Source: Setoptus koraiensis (Eukaryota; Arthropoda). Taken from it: DNA of 64,000 nt. The DNA lies in contig CM106586.1 of assembly GCA_048013815.1 (NCBI GenBank), forward strand, positions 744,001 to 808,000, read 5' to 3'. Below, in pieces: positions 1-9,680 of this stretch (positions are counted from its first letter, which is position 1; each line of letters starts with the position of its first letter). Made by a program: the position numbers and the translations under genes. The notes below the pieces were generated by a model. It worked only from the letters and a program-made list of their open reading frames with translations, was not told the DNA's origin and searched no databases.

Positions 1-401
1 TGATACTGATTCCGTCAGTATCTCGAGCGCTTAATTTTTCGGATAGACGAGTATCGTTGGAATATGGATTCGAGTTTGTGACACCATGTCAGAAATGAAC
101 ATCTATGCCTGTCAGATCAGAGTAGTCGGTCAACATGTGTATCACGTTGTGATAGGAATCTGAAGAACTTGTATTTATTATGTCATCTTTACGGCTACTC
201 TGATTCGACAGGCATAGATGTTCAACTCCGACATGTTATCACATACTCGCATCTATATTTAAACGGTACTTGATCGCTATGATGCATCCGCATTTTCATG
301 CAATATTTTATTTTCGAAAATCAGCCATATTTTCCAAGTTTGTCAAGATATAATTGCCAATTTTCACACACTAGATAGACATAGATGGAATGTTCGACAG
401 G
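1..401 (-). mobile_element. Helentron-like element, 3' end fragment
   Basis: The first bases give the 3' terminal hairpin (arms around GATACTGAT...TCAGTATC) followed by the subterminal motif AGCGCTTAATTTTT and the conserved stretch GATAGACGAGTATCGTTGGA. The same block recurs at 3494, 3951, 13781 and 45224 and in reverse at 29473, 38434, 51069 and 61245. Bases 195-265 repeat the 40-130 segment in inverted orientation, so two 3' subterminal regions face each other. The 5' end is missing; the fragment stops where a GGGTGT-family element begins. No coding capacity. Confidence 0.7.
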
Positions 402-987
402 GGGGGTTGTCGGTTCGAGCGAGGGTTGAGGGCGAAGCCCTCAACCCGAGGCGAGGCAAGCTCGCAAGGCCGAAGGCCGAGTCGGTAAAGATCGAAAGAG
501 GGTCCAGTATAGATGGAAGGTTGAGTAACGAAGTAAATCAGTGAAAAGTGGGGACATATCCCTTTATTCTAATCTCATCATCTGTATCAGAGCCGCGAAT
601 GGGTCGACCTCTCTTCTTGCACGCGCTAGGACTCTGTGGGTGGTCTCACTAACTGCGGGCGCAGTTTCACTCCGCGCCGCACTCAACGGTCACGCCTCTT
701 CGGTTTGACTGCATTCTTCCTCTTTCCCGAGCTTCTGGGTATCATCTACCCTCGGCTCAGAGACGCGAGTTCCCTACCCGATGTCCGCGCAGGTGGGTAT
801 CGCCGATTGAACCGTCAATATGCCCTCAAATACCCCGAAATACCCAGAATGCGGTACCCCGGGTATCTCGGTAACGAAGAATTTCCGCACTTCCGGAATA
901 CCCATTTGGGTATCAGGGCACTATACCCCACCCAAAAATACCCAAAATACCTAAATTGGGCGTGGCTCCTATTCGATGGTACAACCC
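402..987. mobile_element. GGGTGT-family TIR element, truncated (same copy type as 55409-56381)
   Basis: The right end (987) reads, in reverse, GGGTTGTACCATCGAATAGG, identical to the left end of the element at 55409, and the two copies align for about 585 bases. It holds the GC-rich hairpin module: an 11-bp stem closed by a GAA triloop at 423-447, and GGCC-GAA-GGCC near 467. The T-rich GGGTATTTTGGGTATTTT module lies next to the right end (about 925-955, in reverse). The left part, with the other TIR, is lost at the junction with the Helentron fragment. It has cut the transposase exon at 988. Confidence 0.75.
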
Positions 988-1177
988 AATCATCGGTCGA
1001 GCCTGGTTCGACTTCATTTTTCAAGAACAATTCCTCGCTGTCATCCTCCGAATCCGAATCAAGTGTATGTGTTTCAACATGTGGTTCGCTCGGTGATCCA
1101 ACCCTCGATCCTATGGGCCTCGCCAGGGCCGAGGAGATGACCAATAATAAGGTCAGACTAGCGGCAAAGAGCTTCAT
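988..1177 (-). pseudogene. N-terminal exon of pogo-like DDE transposase with a predicted signal peptide
   Basis: Starts at 1177 and runs leftward until the TIR element at 987. The visible N-terminus is a basic M-K, a hydrophobic stretch LFAASLTLLLVISSALA, then a small-residue cleavage site and RPIGSRVG. A very acidic segment follows (residues about 38-52, DSDSEDDSEELF). This is the same layout as the N-termini at 25949 and 41118, which run on into a CENP-B-type HTH and a DDE domain. The continuation of this copy type is the ORF at 56382-57060, which starts next to the same TIR element. A TATA-like TTTATAAC lies about 30 bases before the ATG. The role of a secretory signal on a transposase is not known. 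Confidence 0.6.
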
Positions 1178-1239
1178 TGTTATGCAATTGTATTGTTATA
1201 AATGTACCGCTCTTGTGTTGTGTGAATTGTGGATGAACT

Positions 1240-1400
1240 TTTGACAGCGAGAGAGAGAGCGAACCACAGACTTTGACCTACAGTACACTGTAGAGGTCAC
1301 AGACTTTGACAGCTTACTGTGATCGACTGCACTGTGATAGCTTACTGTAATCGACTGCACTGTGATAGCTCACTGTGATCGACCGCACTGTAACACCTAC
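1240..1400. repeat. Short tandem repeat with CACTGTGATAGC core
   Basis: Three imperfect units of about 30 bases repeat GCTTACTGTGATCGACTGCA between 1310 and 1395, preceded by two copies of CACAGACTTTGAC near 1265 and 1300. No coding signal. It separates the transposase exon from a GC-rich hairpin block. Confidence 0.6.
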
Positions 1401-1600
1401 CCTATACATAGCTGGAGGGGCGAAAGCCCCCCTGAGGTCGGCGCAGTCGGCCCCAGGGGGGCTGTGAAAAACCGTGCCGGCGGAGGCGGCGAGCGGAGCG
1501 AGCCGCGCTATTTTTACCTGCCACGCCCCTTTTTCCGCACCGGAAGCGGATACCCGACCGGACACGCCCCCTTTCTGATGCGTTCTTCAGGTTGACAGTA
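1401..1600. other. GC-rich hairpin block, TIR-element remnant
   Basis: Contains GGGGC-GAAA-GCCCC near 1417-1431 and a second stem around GGCGAGCGGAGCGAGCCG (about 1488-1506). Composition resembles the GC-rich core of the GGGTGT-family elements, but no TIR or target duplication is visible. Bases 1601-1880 hold nothing I recognise apart from an A-run (about 1707-1716) and a CTCAGCTCCTCGAG patch (1741-1754) that recalls the TIR of the transposon at 23551. Confidence 0.35.
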
Positions 1601-1880
1601 TGTACACACAGAGCCAGTCGCTCGCAGCGCCATCTGCCGGCGACTCTGTCGTCCTGCGCAGATGGCCGAAATTAACCAGAAAAACACCAGAATATTGCAA
1701 AAACGAAAAAAAAAATGGGTAAACGGTTACCCGGGTTCGACTCAGCTCCTCGAGATCTTCAAGAATAGACCCATTAGAAAAAAATCCGGGCGTTAAAGTC
1801 ACCTAGGCTACCTTGTTAAACACTCTGTGCGAGTGTAATCGATTTTGTGTTTCTAGTATCGGCGGTGTCGGTCATTTTTG

Positions 1881-2598
1881 GGGTGTTTTTTCGATCAAGT
1901 CCCCACTCAGAATTGATGGAACTTCACACACGGGCCCTGCAGGGGCCCCACATCATGAATTAGGTAGATCCGGTATCATTTCTGGTTTGGTCTAACGGTT
2001 AAACTGTAATCAGAGATGCGGCCAGGTCTGTGCGGTTGCGCTAAGCACCTATCCTGTGCAGAGACTGACCCACACCATGTATTGGCTTATGTTTCAGTCA
2101 TTACATCCCTTTTATTCTTATTCCTGCCAATACACGTCATAATGATTGCCCCTACACCTGTGCACGGATTGCAGTCATTTGAGCGGAAGGATGAGGGCGA
2201 AGCCCGATATCAGGAGCGCTCATCAACTCTATCCGAAGGGTTCTCGTCGCACGCAGTCGTCGCGGGAACGACGACGGAGATGTGACGGCCTCCAACTTAC
2301 GAGGCCGCAGGCCGAGTTCGCATAACTATCACAAGTAGAGCGAAGCTAAGGCCTATTTCTGCATTTCTTTGCCGGATTGAATGAGATTTTATCGAGGTAC
2401 CAAAAATAACCCTGAAATAACACCCGCAAATCCCCAAGCGGCTGTCGGATACCGTGAAACGCCCACTGAGCGGTACTGAGCTTTTCCTCCGGAACGAGGA
2501 ATTACGCACTTTCGAACCATCTATTCGGGTATCAGGGCACAATACCCTACCCGGAAATACCCCCCAAAAAAAGTGTGGCGCTCTCCGTTAGAACAACC
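1881..2598. mobile_element. GGGTGT-family TIR element, chimeric ends
   Basis: The left end GGGTGTTTTTTCGATCAAGT leads into the usual AACTTCACACACGGGCCC module. The right end, in reverse, is GGTTGTTCTAACGGAGAGCG. Unlike the complete copies, the two TIR cores do not match and the flanks (CATTTTTG and AAGAGTTC) share no 8-bp duplication, so this looks like a recombinant of two copies or an element with one replaced end. The core carries GGGC-GAA-GCCC at 2195-2205 and GGCC-GCA-GGCC near 2303. Confidence 0.6.
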
Positions 2599-3095
2599 AA
2601 GAGTTCTTGCCGGTGTTTGAAAACTCAACCGGTTCCGGTTTTGACTGTTTGCTTTCTGTCCTCACAAATCATGGTTTCTGGCGACATCAACCACCTGATT
2701 CAGGTTGCTGTACTCATTCTGATTGTTGCTGCTACTTGGATTATTGTTCACATTCTGGTCGATTTCATTCTGGTTGTTTTTAGGTTCTTTCTGCTGACGG
2801 GGTTTGCCAACAAATTCAGGTTGCCGTCAAGGGACATCATCACTTTCTTTTTTTCGTTTTGGGTCTTGTTAAGCTGGTAGAAACGTCGGTCTTTGGCTGT
2901 TAACCTATTAACGTTTTTAAGAGCATAGTAAAATGCCGTTTATTCTAGTGTATATGATCATGTAAGGTTCGGCCATTTAAGTGAACTCGGACATTTGGTT
3001 ATATAGTAATTTTGCACCCGATAAATACAGGGTGTCTCCTTGATTATTGATAGTCATGCGCAGATGACTGTACATTGATGGAGCGTACTCTCACT
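2599..3095 (-). other. Degenerate Asn/Gln-rich coding remnant
   Basis: Read on the minus strand, 2840-2660 gives a stretch rich in N, Q and S (for example EPKNNQNEIDQNVNNNP) before a stop. The opposite strand shows an apparently hydrophobic ORF that is only the shadow of this Asn/Gln codon repeat. It could be the tail of a retroelement gag, but no diagnostic motif is present. From 2880 to 3095 I see nothing. Confidence 0.2.
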
Positions 3096-3240
3096 AGTGC
3101 TGGGGGCAGGGGCACGGGCGGTTGCCAAAACAGCGACTGACCCTGTGCCGCACAGGGGCGGTGGGGCATGCCGGTGTGCTGCACAGGTGTCATGCCGCGT
3201 GAGCACACCCATTCACCCGATATCCTACACATGACTGCAT
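3096..3240 (+). mobile_element. hAT-like terminal fragment
   Basis: AGTGCTGGGGGCAGGGGCAC at 3096 resembles the reverse of the hAT end at 16248 (GTGCTGGGGGCATGGGCATG), and both abut a CTAG-containing flank. A GC-rich block with the palindrome CCCTGTGCCGCACAGGG follows. No transposase and no second end are visible. The following 3241-3493 shows nothing recognisable. Confidence 0.35.
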
Positions 3241-3493
3241 TAAAAGGAACCTTGGGTACGCTATAACCGAGAATTCGCCGACAAGCAATTAGACGGACAA
3301 CTCTACTATAACCCTGTCAAGGGATTTCACCCTTTGATCGCTAATAGAGGAATCCAATGCAACTAAACTATGTACAGCGTGATCAATACGCCCCTCATTA
3401 CTATAATGCTCGAAGAACACAATTGTCATGCATTAAATACATACGTAATTATGTCACAATGAGATTCCATTCGACAGCATGGTTGGTATGATC

Positions 3494-3870
3494 ACAAGTA
3501 ATACTGATCAAATCAGTATTTCGAGCGCTTAATTTTTCATGTAGACGATTACCGTTGATAGATTAGGAGGAGTTAATGACAACCTATTAGCGCTCGCAAT
3601 CGATGAATTGTTGCATACTTGGTAGCCAAGAGTACAAGAGATCTCAGCTATACCACATAGTGGTACAGCTGAGATGCTCGTGTGCGGTATGCTATTCAAA
3701 TTGATCGTTTGGTCGTTTCATACCATCTAAAGAGTATCACAAACTAGATCCAGGTTTCTCAAATTTTCACCATAGTTAGATGTACATGTCAGCTGCCTGC
3801 ATGCAAAAATTGGTGCACTTCTATCGGTTATTTTTGCCACAATTAATGATTTCAATACAATAAAATTATT
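3494..3870 (-). mobile_element. Helentron-like element, 3' half
   Basis: Begins ACAAGTAATACTGATCAAAT, the 3' hairpin end, followed by AGCGCTTAATTTTT. The next 350 bases match the 3' part of the element at 28623-29473 in reverse, including a 14-bp stem hairpin CTCAGCTATACCAC (about 3645-3675). The 5' part is lost at the TIR fragment beginning at 3871. Confidence 0.75.
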
Positions 3871-3950
3871 GGGTTGTTCTAGCGATTAGGTCCCCAACCG
3901 GATCTTGATGAGACTTCCGGTTTAGGTCTATCTTAACCTGATTAAAACGG
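3871..3950 (+). mobile_element. GGGTGT-family left end, fragment
   Basis: GGGTTGTTCTAGCGATTAGG starts at 3871 and runs about 80 bases into the usual subterminal module before being cut by a Helentron-like 3' end at 3951. Confidence 0.7.
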
Positions 3951-4060
3951 AACAAGTAATACTGATCAAATCAGTATTTCGAGTATTGGATAGACGAGTA
4001 TCGTTGGAATATTGATGCGAGTGTAATAGAAGTGAAGTAGGCAGCATGCGGTTTATAATT
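3951..4060 (-). mobile_element. Helentron-like 3' end, short fragment
   Basis: AACAAGTAATACTGATCAAA with its hairpin, then GATAGACGAGTATCGTTGGA. The subterminal AGCGCTTAATTTTT has been deleted (the sequence goes from TTTCGAG directly to TATTGGATAG). It adjoins LTR-like sequence at about 4060. Confidence 0.65.
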
Positions 4061-4089
4061 CTATATATGTATAGTTTATTTTATAGTTT

Positions 4090-4818
4090 GGGTGTTGTAG
4101 CGATTAGGTCCCCACTCGGAATTCGTTTAAACTTCACACACAGGCTCTATAGGGGCCCCATATCACGATTTGAGTGGTCCGGAAGTGCGGAAACTTCCGG
4201 TTCCGGAAATTCAAAAATATCGAGATAGAGCTCTGAAAACTCAAAAGTAGATAACACCTAGCGGAGAACGATGAAATCAAAATTGATCTCCCATCATTTC
4301 CGGTGCACGAGATATCGGGGATTATTTAAACAAGAAGTGTGGCCGTATGCGTGCAGCGGACCCATTCTGTGCATAGACTGAGCAACATCATGTATTGGCT
4401 TTTGTTTTAGTCATTACATCTCAGTATTCTTCTTGTTCTGGCCTATACACGTCATTACGACGATCCCTACACCCGTGCCAGTATACGAGGCCGCAGGCCG
4501 TGTTCTCAGACACACCGCATGTTTAGTCCCGAGCGCAGCGAAGCAATAATTTAGTCACTTCCGGTCTTCCAACCGTTGTAATATCCCTATATCTGGCGAA
4601 CCGGAAGTCGCACGAAGCTAAAAATCATGCCATCGTGTTGAGTGTAGTCTAAAATCTCTCTCTGGTGAATTTTAGAGCTCTAGCTTTAACTTTATGTAAA
4701 ACCGGAACCGGAAGTTTCCACACTTCCGGACTACTTTTTCCGTTCTATTGGGGTCAAGGTCGACCCACACCGGAAATTTCATCGAGACCTGAGAGGGGAC
4801 CTAATCGCTACAACAACC
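4090..4818. mobile_element. GGGTGT-family TIR element, complete, 729 bp
   Basis: Left GGGTGTTGTAGCGATTAGGT and right (in reverse) GGTTGTTGTAGCGATTAGGT form the TIR. The target duplication TATAGTTT is perfect at 4082-4089 and 4819-4826. Both ends carry the CCGGAAGT...ACTTCCGG subterminal motif. GGCC-GCA-GGCC lies near 4490. No coding capacity. It sits in LTR-like sequence of the retroelement to its right. Confidence 0.9.
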
Positions 4819-4972
4819 TATAGTTTGATAACATATTTTTGACTGGGCATCGCACTCTATGGTGCGCCCGTATTTATACGATTTTGGTCCAATGACGTCA
4901 CACAGGAGTGCGTGACGTCATAGTCTCTACTGCGCAGGTGCGGCAGTTTCACACACTCCCACTCACCTGTGC
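4819..4972 (-). promoter_or_regulatory. LTR-like promoter with two CRE sites and TATA box
   Basis: Read on the minus strand, a purine-rich tract (GTGAGTGGGAGTG, 4966-4945 region) precedes sequence with two palindromic TGACGTCA sites (about 4893 and 4913) and then GTATAAATAC (about 4868-4878). This is the order of polypurine tract, U3 enhancer and TATA box in an LTR, on the same strand as the copia pol-env at 7965 and the chromodomain ORF at 5554. The LTR is split by the TIR element at 4090-4818 and continues toward 4060. A related tract, ACACTCCCACTAACCTGTGC, occurs at about 54930. The LTR reading is inferred; no second LTR copy is complete here. Confidence 0.5.
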
Positions 4973-4973
4973 A

Positions 4974-5554
4974 CTAGTTGGGAATTTGTTCTTGATTCAA
5001 TCTGATGACCAATCTCTCGAAATAAAGTCGAATCAATCTATCTGATGCAATACTTTGTGCCGTCACCCATGTTGGCGGAAATTGACCCTCTGTTAACCAG
5101 TTTACTTGATAGAAAATTAAGCCATTAGTTGACACACAATGTCCTAGAATCGATTGTATCTCCCACTCGCCGTAGGTTATGGGATAATACTCATTGGGTC
5201 TTATTTCCTCAATTTGATTCACTTGCTCTTCAGCGAAGTTATTAATATAGTCCTCTGGCGGTGCGCCAGCTACGCCATTTTCTTCATGGCCCCACTCAAG
5301 CAATTCATTAATCATCTCTGAATTATCAGAATTACTGTCTTCATGGCTACTTAGTGATGATATCTTTTACTCAAATCTATAGGTTTGTCCTGATTGTTCA
5401 ATTGCACTTTAATAATCTCCTGTGTGGTTGCGTCGTTGATTAATTTTATTCGCCTGTCGCGTATGATAATAAGGGCTTCAATTTTTAAGCAAATTTCACA
5501 AGTGGTTCCTTCGGAGTCCAGGATATGACTACTGACGTGACATCCTGTGATCAT
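4974..5554 (-). pseudogene. Chromodomain protein, frameshifted
   Basis: Two minus-strand reading frames join at about 5350-5316. The upstream part (5554-5351, 67 aa) has CEICLKIEAL and no clear domain. The downstream part (5315-4974, 113 aa) has an acidic stretch and then YGEWEIQSILGHCV, FYQVNWLTEG, PPTWVTAQSI and LIRLYFERLV. That matches the order of a chromodomain: the aromatic-bounded strand, the KWxG-like strand, the tryptophan turn and the C-terminal helix. In chromoviruses this module is the integrase C-terminus; here it is a separate ORF between env and a probable LTR. It may be an accessory ORF of the element or an unrelated captured gene. Confidence 0.5.
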
Positions 5555-5559
5555 CTTTA

Positions 5560-5972
5560 ACTTTTTGATGCGGATTGTGGGTCAATTGAAGGTCAATTAA
5601 AGATGCCTAATTTAGACATCTTCTTGGACATAATTCGTTATATGAGAGATTTTCGCTCTCTCCAGTTGTTTTAGTGCGCCATCTGTTGATCATTTCTGAA
5701 CTAATTTTAAGACTCGGAATCTTGCTGTCTACACCCTTGATAGCGCCATCTAGTGGTGTTTTTTAGAACTTACTTTATCACAGCGGATTCGTGCGCTCCC
5801 TTCAGGTGTGCTGCTGTATGCTTGAGTGTAGTGCGGTATAGTGCGGTATAGTGCGGTATAGTGCTGTATAATTGTTGGAATATGAACTGTACCCTGTCAA
5901 CACTGAATGTGAATATCAGGACGATCGGTGACTTTTGTGAATTCCAATACTAGTGCAGTATAGTGCTAATGT
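5560..5972 (-). other. Non-coding region between env and the chromodomain ORF
   Basis: Holds three or four copies of TAGTGCGGTA (5828-5868) and no long ORF. On the minus strand it starts just after the env stop codon, which lies at the left edge of the TIR element (5972-5980), and ends at the chromodomain start. Confidence 0.4.
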
Positions 5973-5980
5973 GTTGCTTG

Positions 5981-6797
5981 GGTTGTTGTAGCGATTAGGT
6001 CCCCACCCAGATCCTGATGAAACTTCCGGTATAGGTTCATCTTGACCCAAATAAGACGGGAAAATTACTCCGGAAGCCAGGAAACTTCACGTTCTGGTTT
6101 GACATAAAGTTGAAGCTAGAGATCTGAAACTCACCAGACCGACGTTTCAGAGAACGCTGAACAGAATGGCATACTTTTCAGCTCTGTGAGACTTCCGGTT
6201 CTCAAGATATAGGCTTATCTATAGGTTTGGAAGACCGGAAGTTGACGAATTTCAGCTTCGCTGCACTCGGGTATGAACCTGCGATAGGTCTGAGAATTCG
6301 GCCTCGTGATTTGGAGGCCGTCACATCTCCGTCGTCGCTCCCGCGACGACTGCGTGCGACGGGAACCCTTCGGGTAGGGTTGATGAGCGCTTCGGGTATC
6401 GGGCTGCGCCCTCTACCCTCCGCTCACATGACTGCAATCCAGACACAGATGTTTGGAATGGCAGAAGAATACGATAATGCATGGTGCTGCGCATACGTGG
6501 CACAGAATGAGTCCGCTGAACGCAACCGCACAGACCCGGCCACACCCTCGGTTCAGCTTTAACCTCTTTATCCACCGAACCGGAAGTCATAGAAAATTAA
6601 TTTTGATGCCATTATGCTCCGCTAGGTGTCTCCAATACAATTCTGAAATTTGGGAGCTCTATCTCGATATTTTAGTATCTCCGGAACCGGAAGTTTCCTG
6701 GCATCCGGAATACAAAATTCATAGTATGGGGCCCCTACAGGGCTCTTGTGCGAAGTTTCATCGAAATCCGAGTGGGGACCAAATCGCTACAACACCC
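5981..6797. mobile_element. GGGTGT-family TIR element, complete, 817 bp
   Basis: Left GGTTGTTGTAGCGATTAGGT and right (in reverse) GGGTGTTGTAGCGATTTGGT. Flanks GTTGCTTG (5973-5980) and GTTGTTTG (6798-6805) match at 7 of 8. The core has the full GC-rich hairpin series from about 6310 to 6440, including GGGC-TGC-GCCC at 6401 (a GCA triloop on the other strand) and the GTCGTCGC stem near 6335-6355. Inserted in the last codons of the copia env ORF. Confidence 0.9.
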
Positions 6798-6805
6798 GTT
6801 GTTTG

Positions 6806-7965
6806 CACTATTTCAATCTCAGCAGGCGTTTCATATTGAAAATTATCAAAGTCAACTTCGATTGTCACCTGTCTTCTCAAACCCCCACTGTGTCTGACAT
6901 ATTCATAATAACATTTTACGCTGAGCGAAACGCAACTACCGACTGTCCAAATTATAATGATCCAAACTGCTCTGAAACTGTAGTATGGACCACTGAAATC
7001 TCCCTCCATACGAGCTGTAAACACAAAGTTTATGTTTTGTGTCACAATATCAACTGTAATGTCCAAAATTGTGGTGCCTTTTGTTTCTATTTTAGTTAAA
7101 TCAGGATAGGTAAGCAGTTCAGCTAGCTCAGGTATTGCCATTTTCCCCCATTTACACTCCATTACTATTATACGTAAGATTACTTCTGTAGCTAAAGTTT
7201 TTAGATCTATTAGATGAAATGCATGTAAGATCGGATCTGCATCATCGAGTACAGACTTGTGTATAAACTGTTCATCTGCTATGACGTTGCTTATGGAGAT
7301 TAGATCGGACTTTATCCCTTCCTTTATTCCTTCTTTCATATAGTTAGCGGCGTCATCATCGATACTAGCACCAAGAGTATCTTTCAATTGTTCGAAACGA
7401 TTGCTATTATCCAATTGGAATTCTGTTTTGAACAGATTAGTAATTGAGATACCAGTTATGTTTGGTATTGGGTTGAAGGTTTCTCTCTTCGCCTTTACTG
7501 TTGGTAGGCATAATTTAAGCTTTCTCATTACTGGATGTAGCCTGTTTTCGAAGAATCCATCACATAAGCATCGTGTTTGAGCTTTTATAGACGTATCATT
7601 ACATGATTTTAAGTTTGCCTTTGAAAATTGATGACAGGGATTATCTATGTCGAGAAGAAGGTGAAAGTTTATCCTTTTACAGTCAATTAATCCTACAAGG
7701 CACACAACGAGTGTCATAGCGATCATAGCATAGCTGCTATTCAGGCGATCTCCCACCGGCTCTGAAACTTTCATCATATTCTTGAATTTATGGTGCTTGT
7801 CACGTGACAATGGTTTTGTTAAGGCATCCGCGATTTGATCCTCTGATTTGATGTAAGAGGTTTGTATTTCTTTTCGAAACTGCAGGTCACGAACAAACAT
7901 GTACGTAATGTCTATGTGTTTTGTCTTGCTGCGTATTTGTGGATTCAGGGCGATCTCTATCGCAC
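6806..7965 (-). pseudogene. env: copia RNase H end fused in frame to an env-like protein
   Basis: Reading leftward from about 7965, the first residues are the C-terminal copia RNase H signature (IRSKTKHIDI, then SEDQIADALTKPLSRDKHHK). Without a stop, the frame continues into a hydrophobic signal-like segment (AMIAMTLVVCLVGLIDC), a cysteine-bearing ectodomain with a furin-like KAKR site, and helical sequence. A transmembrane segment (FRAVWIIIIWTVGSCVSLSV) and a short basic tail end near 6806. Signal, cleavage site and membrane anchor in that order are the layout of a class I-type retroelement envelope. The pol part upstream of 7965 is replaced by a Helentron body, and a TIR element interrupts the last codons at 6797. 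Ectodomain homology to the gypsy env at 30730 is plausible but weak. Confidence 0.7.
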
Positions 7966-8952
7966 CTTACCAATACAATGCTAATAGTAATCTGTGCAAG
8001 TGACATTGATGTGCACTTGCTTGTTTTCGCAGCATCACAAATTTTCGGACACCCATGTTCATGTGAATATTGTAATTTCTGAACATGTTCTCACCGTAAG
8101 ACTTTCGTGAAAATTTGCACAGAGCACCAATACAATGCTAATAGTAATCTGTGCAAGCGACATTGATGTGCACTTGCTTGTTTTCGCAACATTCGAAATA
8201 TCCGGATGTCCCAGTCCATGTGAATATTGTGATCATCATTATCAAATTATTTTCCTCGTTAGAATCTGTCCATACTATTACACTATCTCCAATTATTAAA
8301 TATCCCAGTTATCTACAAATCATATCCATGTGTTTATAATAACGATTGTTTGCATCCATTCTCCTGCTACGCTCAATGCCACCCTCAGATGTTATATTCA
8401 TCTAATGTTTAGGTTAACACGCAACCTTCTTTGTGTGATAATCATGCATATTCAGTTGCAACTTCTGTCACTCAGTTTAACCGTTACTGTGCTACTCACG
8501 CCCAGCACTACTTAGCGTATCATAAATACTAGAATTATTTACTAGTTATACTGAGTAGTTTCTGCTGTGCTGTAATCTTCTAGTTACAACGCTCCTAGCT
8601 TACCGTGCGCCAAGTCCGAATTGTACGCAGCTTGGCTTCCTCTGTGCTAGATTCATCTAGTTAGCATCGCAGCATTGAGCGTGCTACTCCCGTCTAGTTT
8701 TATCTATAATAGCATTAACAGTGCTGAGAAGCAGTAGTTGTTCTGAGTAGCTTCTACTGTTCTACAATCTGCTAGTTCCATCACCTCTAGCTTCCAGTGC
8801 ACTAGATCAGAATTGAAGACAGCTAGCCTTCTGCTGTGCTAAATTCATCTAGCGAGCATCTCAGCATTGAGCGTGCTAATCGCGTCTAGTTTGTTTTCGC
8901 GCGCATAGCATCCTGTGTGCTAAATCTAACTAATCAACATTGTAAGCTCTAA

Positions 8953-9238
8953 GTGTTCTAAAGGACCACTTGCATTCAGGGTCTCCAGAATCAAACTGAT
9001 CTGACATATATAAATTCAGTATTTTTGTGATCGGAAGAGCCTTCTGATCACGAATATAACTATTGCATCATCCTTTAGTCCGACGTTTGGAAACTAGGCG
9101 GCGTTGCTGTTTTTCGCTTTGGGGGCCTCTGGAGCCCTAGTATTTTGTCATAGAGACACGTTCTTGGTATCGTTGGATGAATCTCCAGAAGATGCATCTA
9201 AAAATGGTATAATTTTCTCCTAGACTCGAATCCGAGTC
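8953..9238. repeat. Dispersed repeat of about 285 bp
   Basis: Bases from AAAGGACCACTTGCAT to ACTCGAATCCGAGTC match 57061-57337 at roughly nine bases in ten. Both copies share a TATATAAAT motif, a GGGGCCTCTGGAGCCC palindrome and a terminal near-palindrome GACTCGNNTCCGAGTC. It has no ORF. It may be a solo LTR or a MITE; the ends do not settle which. Confidence 0.65.
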
Positions 9239-9239
9239 C

Positions 9240-9420
9240 ATCGAATGTATGCCTTCTACTGTACAAATTGTACGTGTCATTGCTGAGAAATTCTGAATCC
9301 TCAGCAATGACACTATGTCAATTTTTTCGTGCCTTTGACAGTGCTATTTGTACGTGTCATTGCTGAGAACTGCTGAATCCTCAGCTATGACGCTGTTCAG
9401 TCAAGTTATGTGCCTTTGAC
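9240..9420. repeat. Hairpin tandem repeat, two units
   Basis: Each unit is a long hairpin: TGTCATTGCTGAG, a loop of about 12 bases, then CTCAGCAATGACA, joined by GTGCCTTTGACAGTGC-like linkers. The same unit forms arrays at 40196-40470, 53320-53885 and 54370-54690, always within Helentron-like bodies. Confidence 0.8.
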
Positions 9421-9680
9421 TGTGCGAAAATAGATGAATTCAGCACAGCAGAAGGCTAGCTGTCTACAATTCTGATTTAGTGCACGGGAAGCTAGATGCG
9501 TTGTAGCTAAGAGATTACAGCACAGCAGAAACTGCTCAACCATCCAAGGTATCTCAACGTTAACAATGTTATCCCTATGGAGATTGGACTTTGCCAATTT
9601 CACGTCAGTCTCTGTGTTAAAGTATCTAAACGTTAACAATGTTATCTCTATGTGAATTTGACTTTGACGATTTTGAAGAA

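Larger units (their letters stand above)
7966..9680 (-). mobile_element. Helentron-like element body without ends
   Basis: The segment 7980-8955 matches 14105-15240 inside the element at 13781-15354, in the same orientation. It includes repeated blocks around GACATTGATGTGCACTTGCT (about 7998 and 8158) and the CTAGTT/GCTAG-rich region. It is interrupted by a dispersed 285-bp repeat (8953-9238). It has no protein-coding signal and neither terminus. Confidence 0.6.

Noticed and set aside
636-1244. 202-aa ORF on the plus strand
   Set aside because: It spans a TIR-element core and its junction with the transposase exon; the minus-strand signal-peptide frame is the coding one at the right end.
2575-2880. 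Apparent 101-aa membrane protein on the plus strand
   Set aside because: The hydrophobic pattern is the reverse reading of an Asn/Gln-codon repeat on the minus strand; no start context or family supports it.
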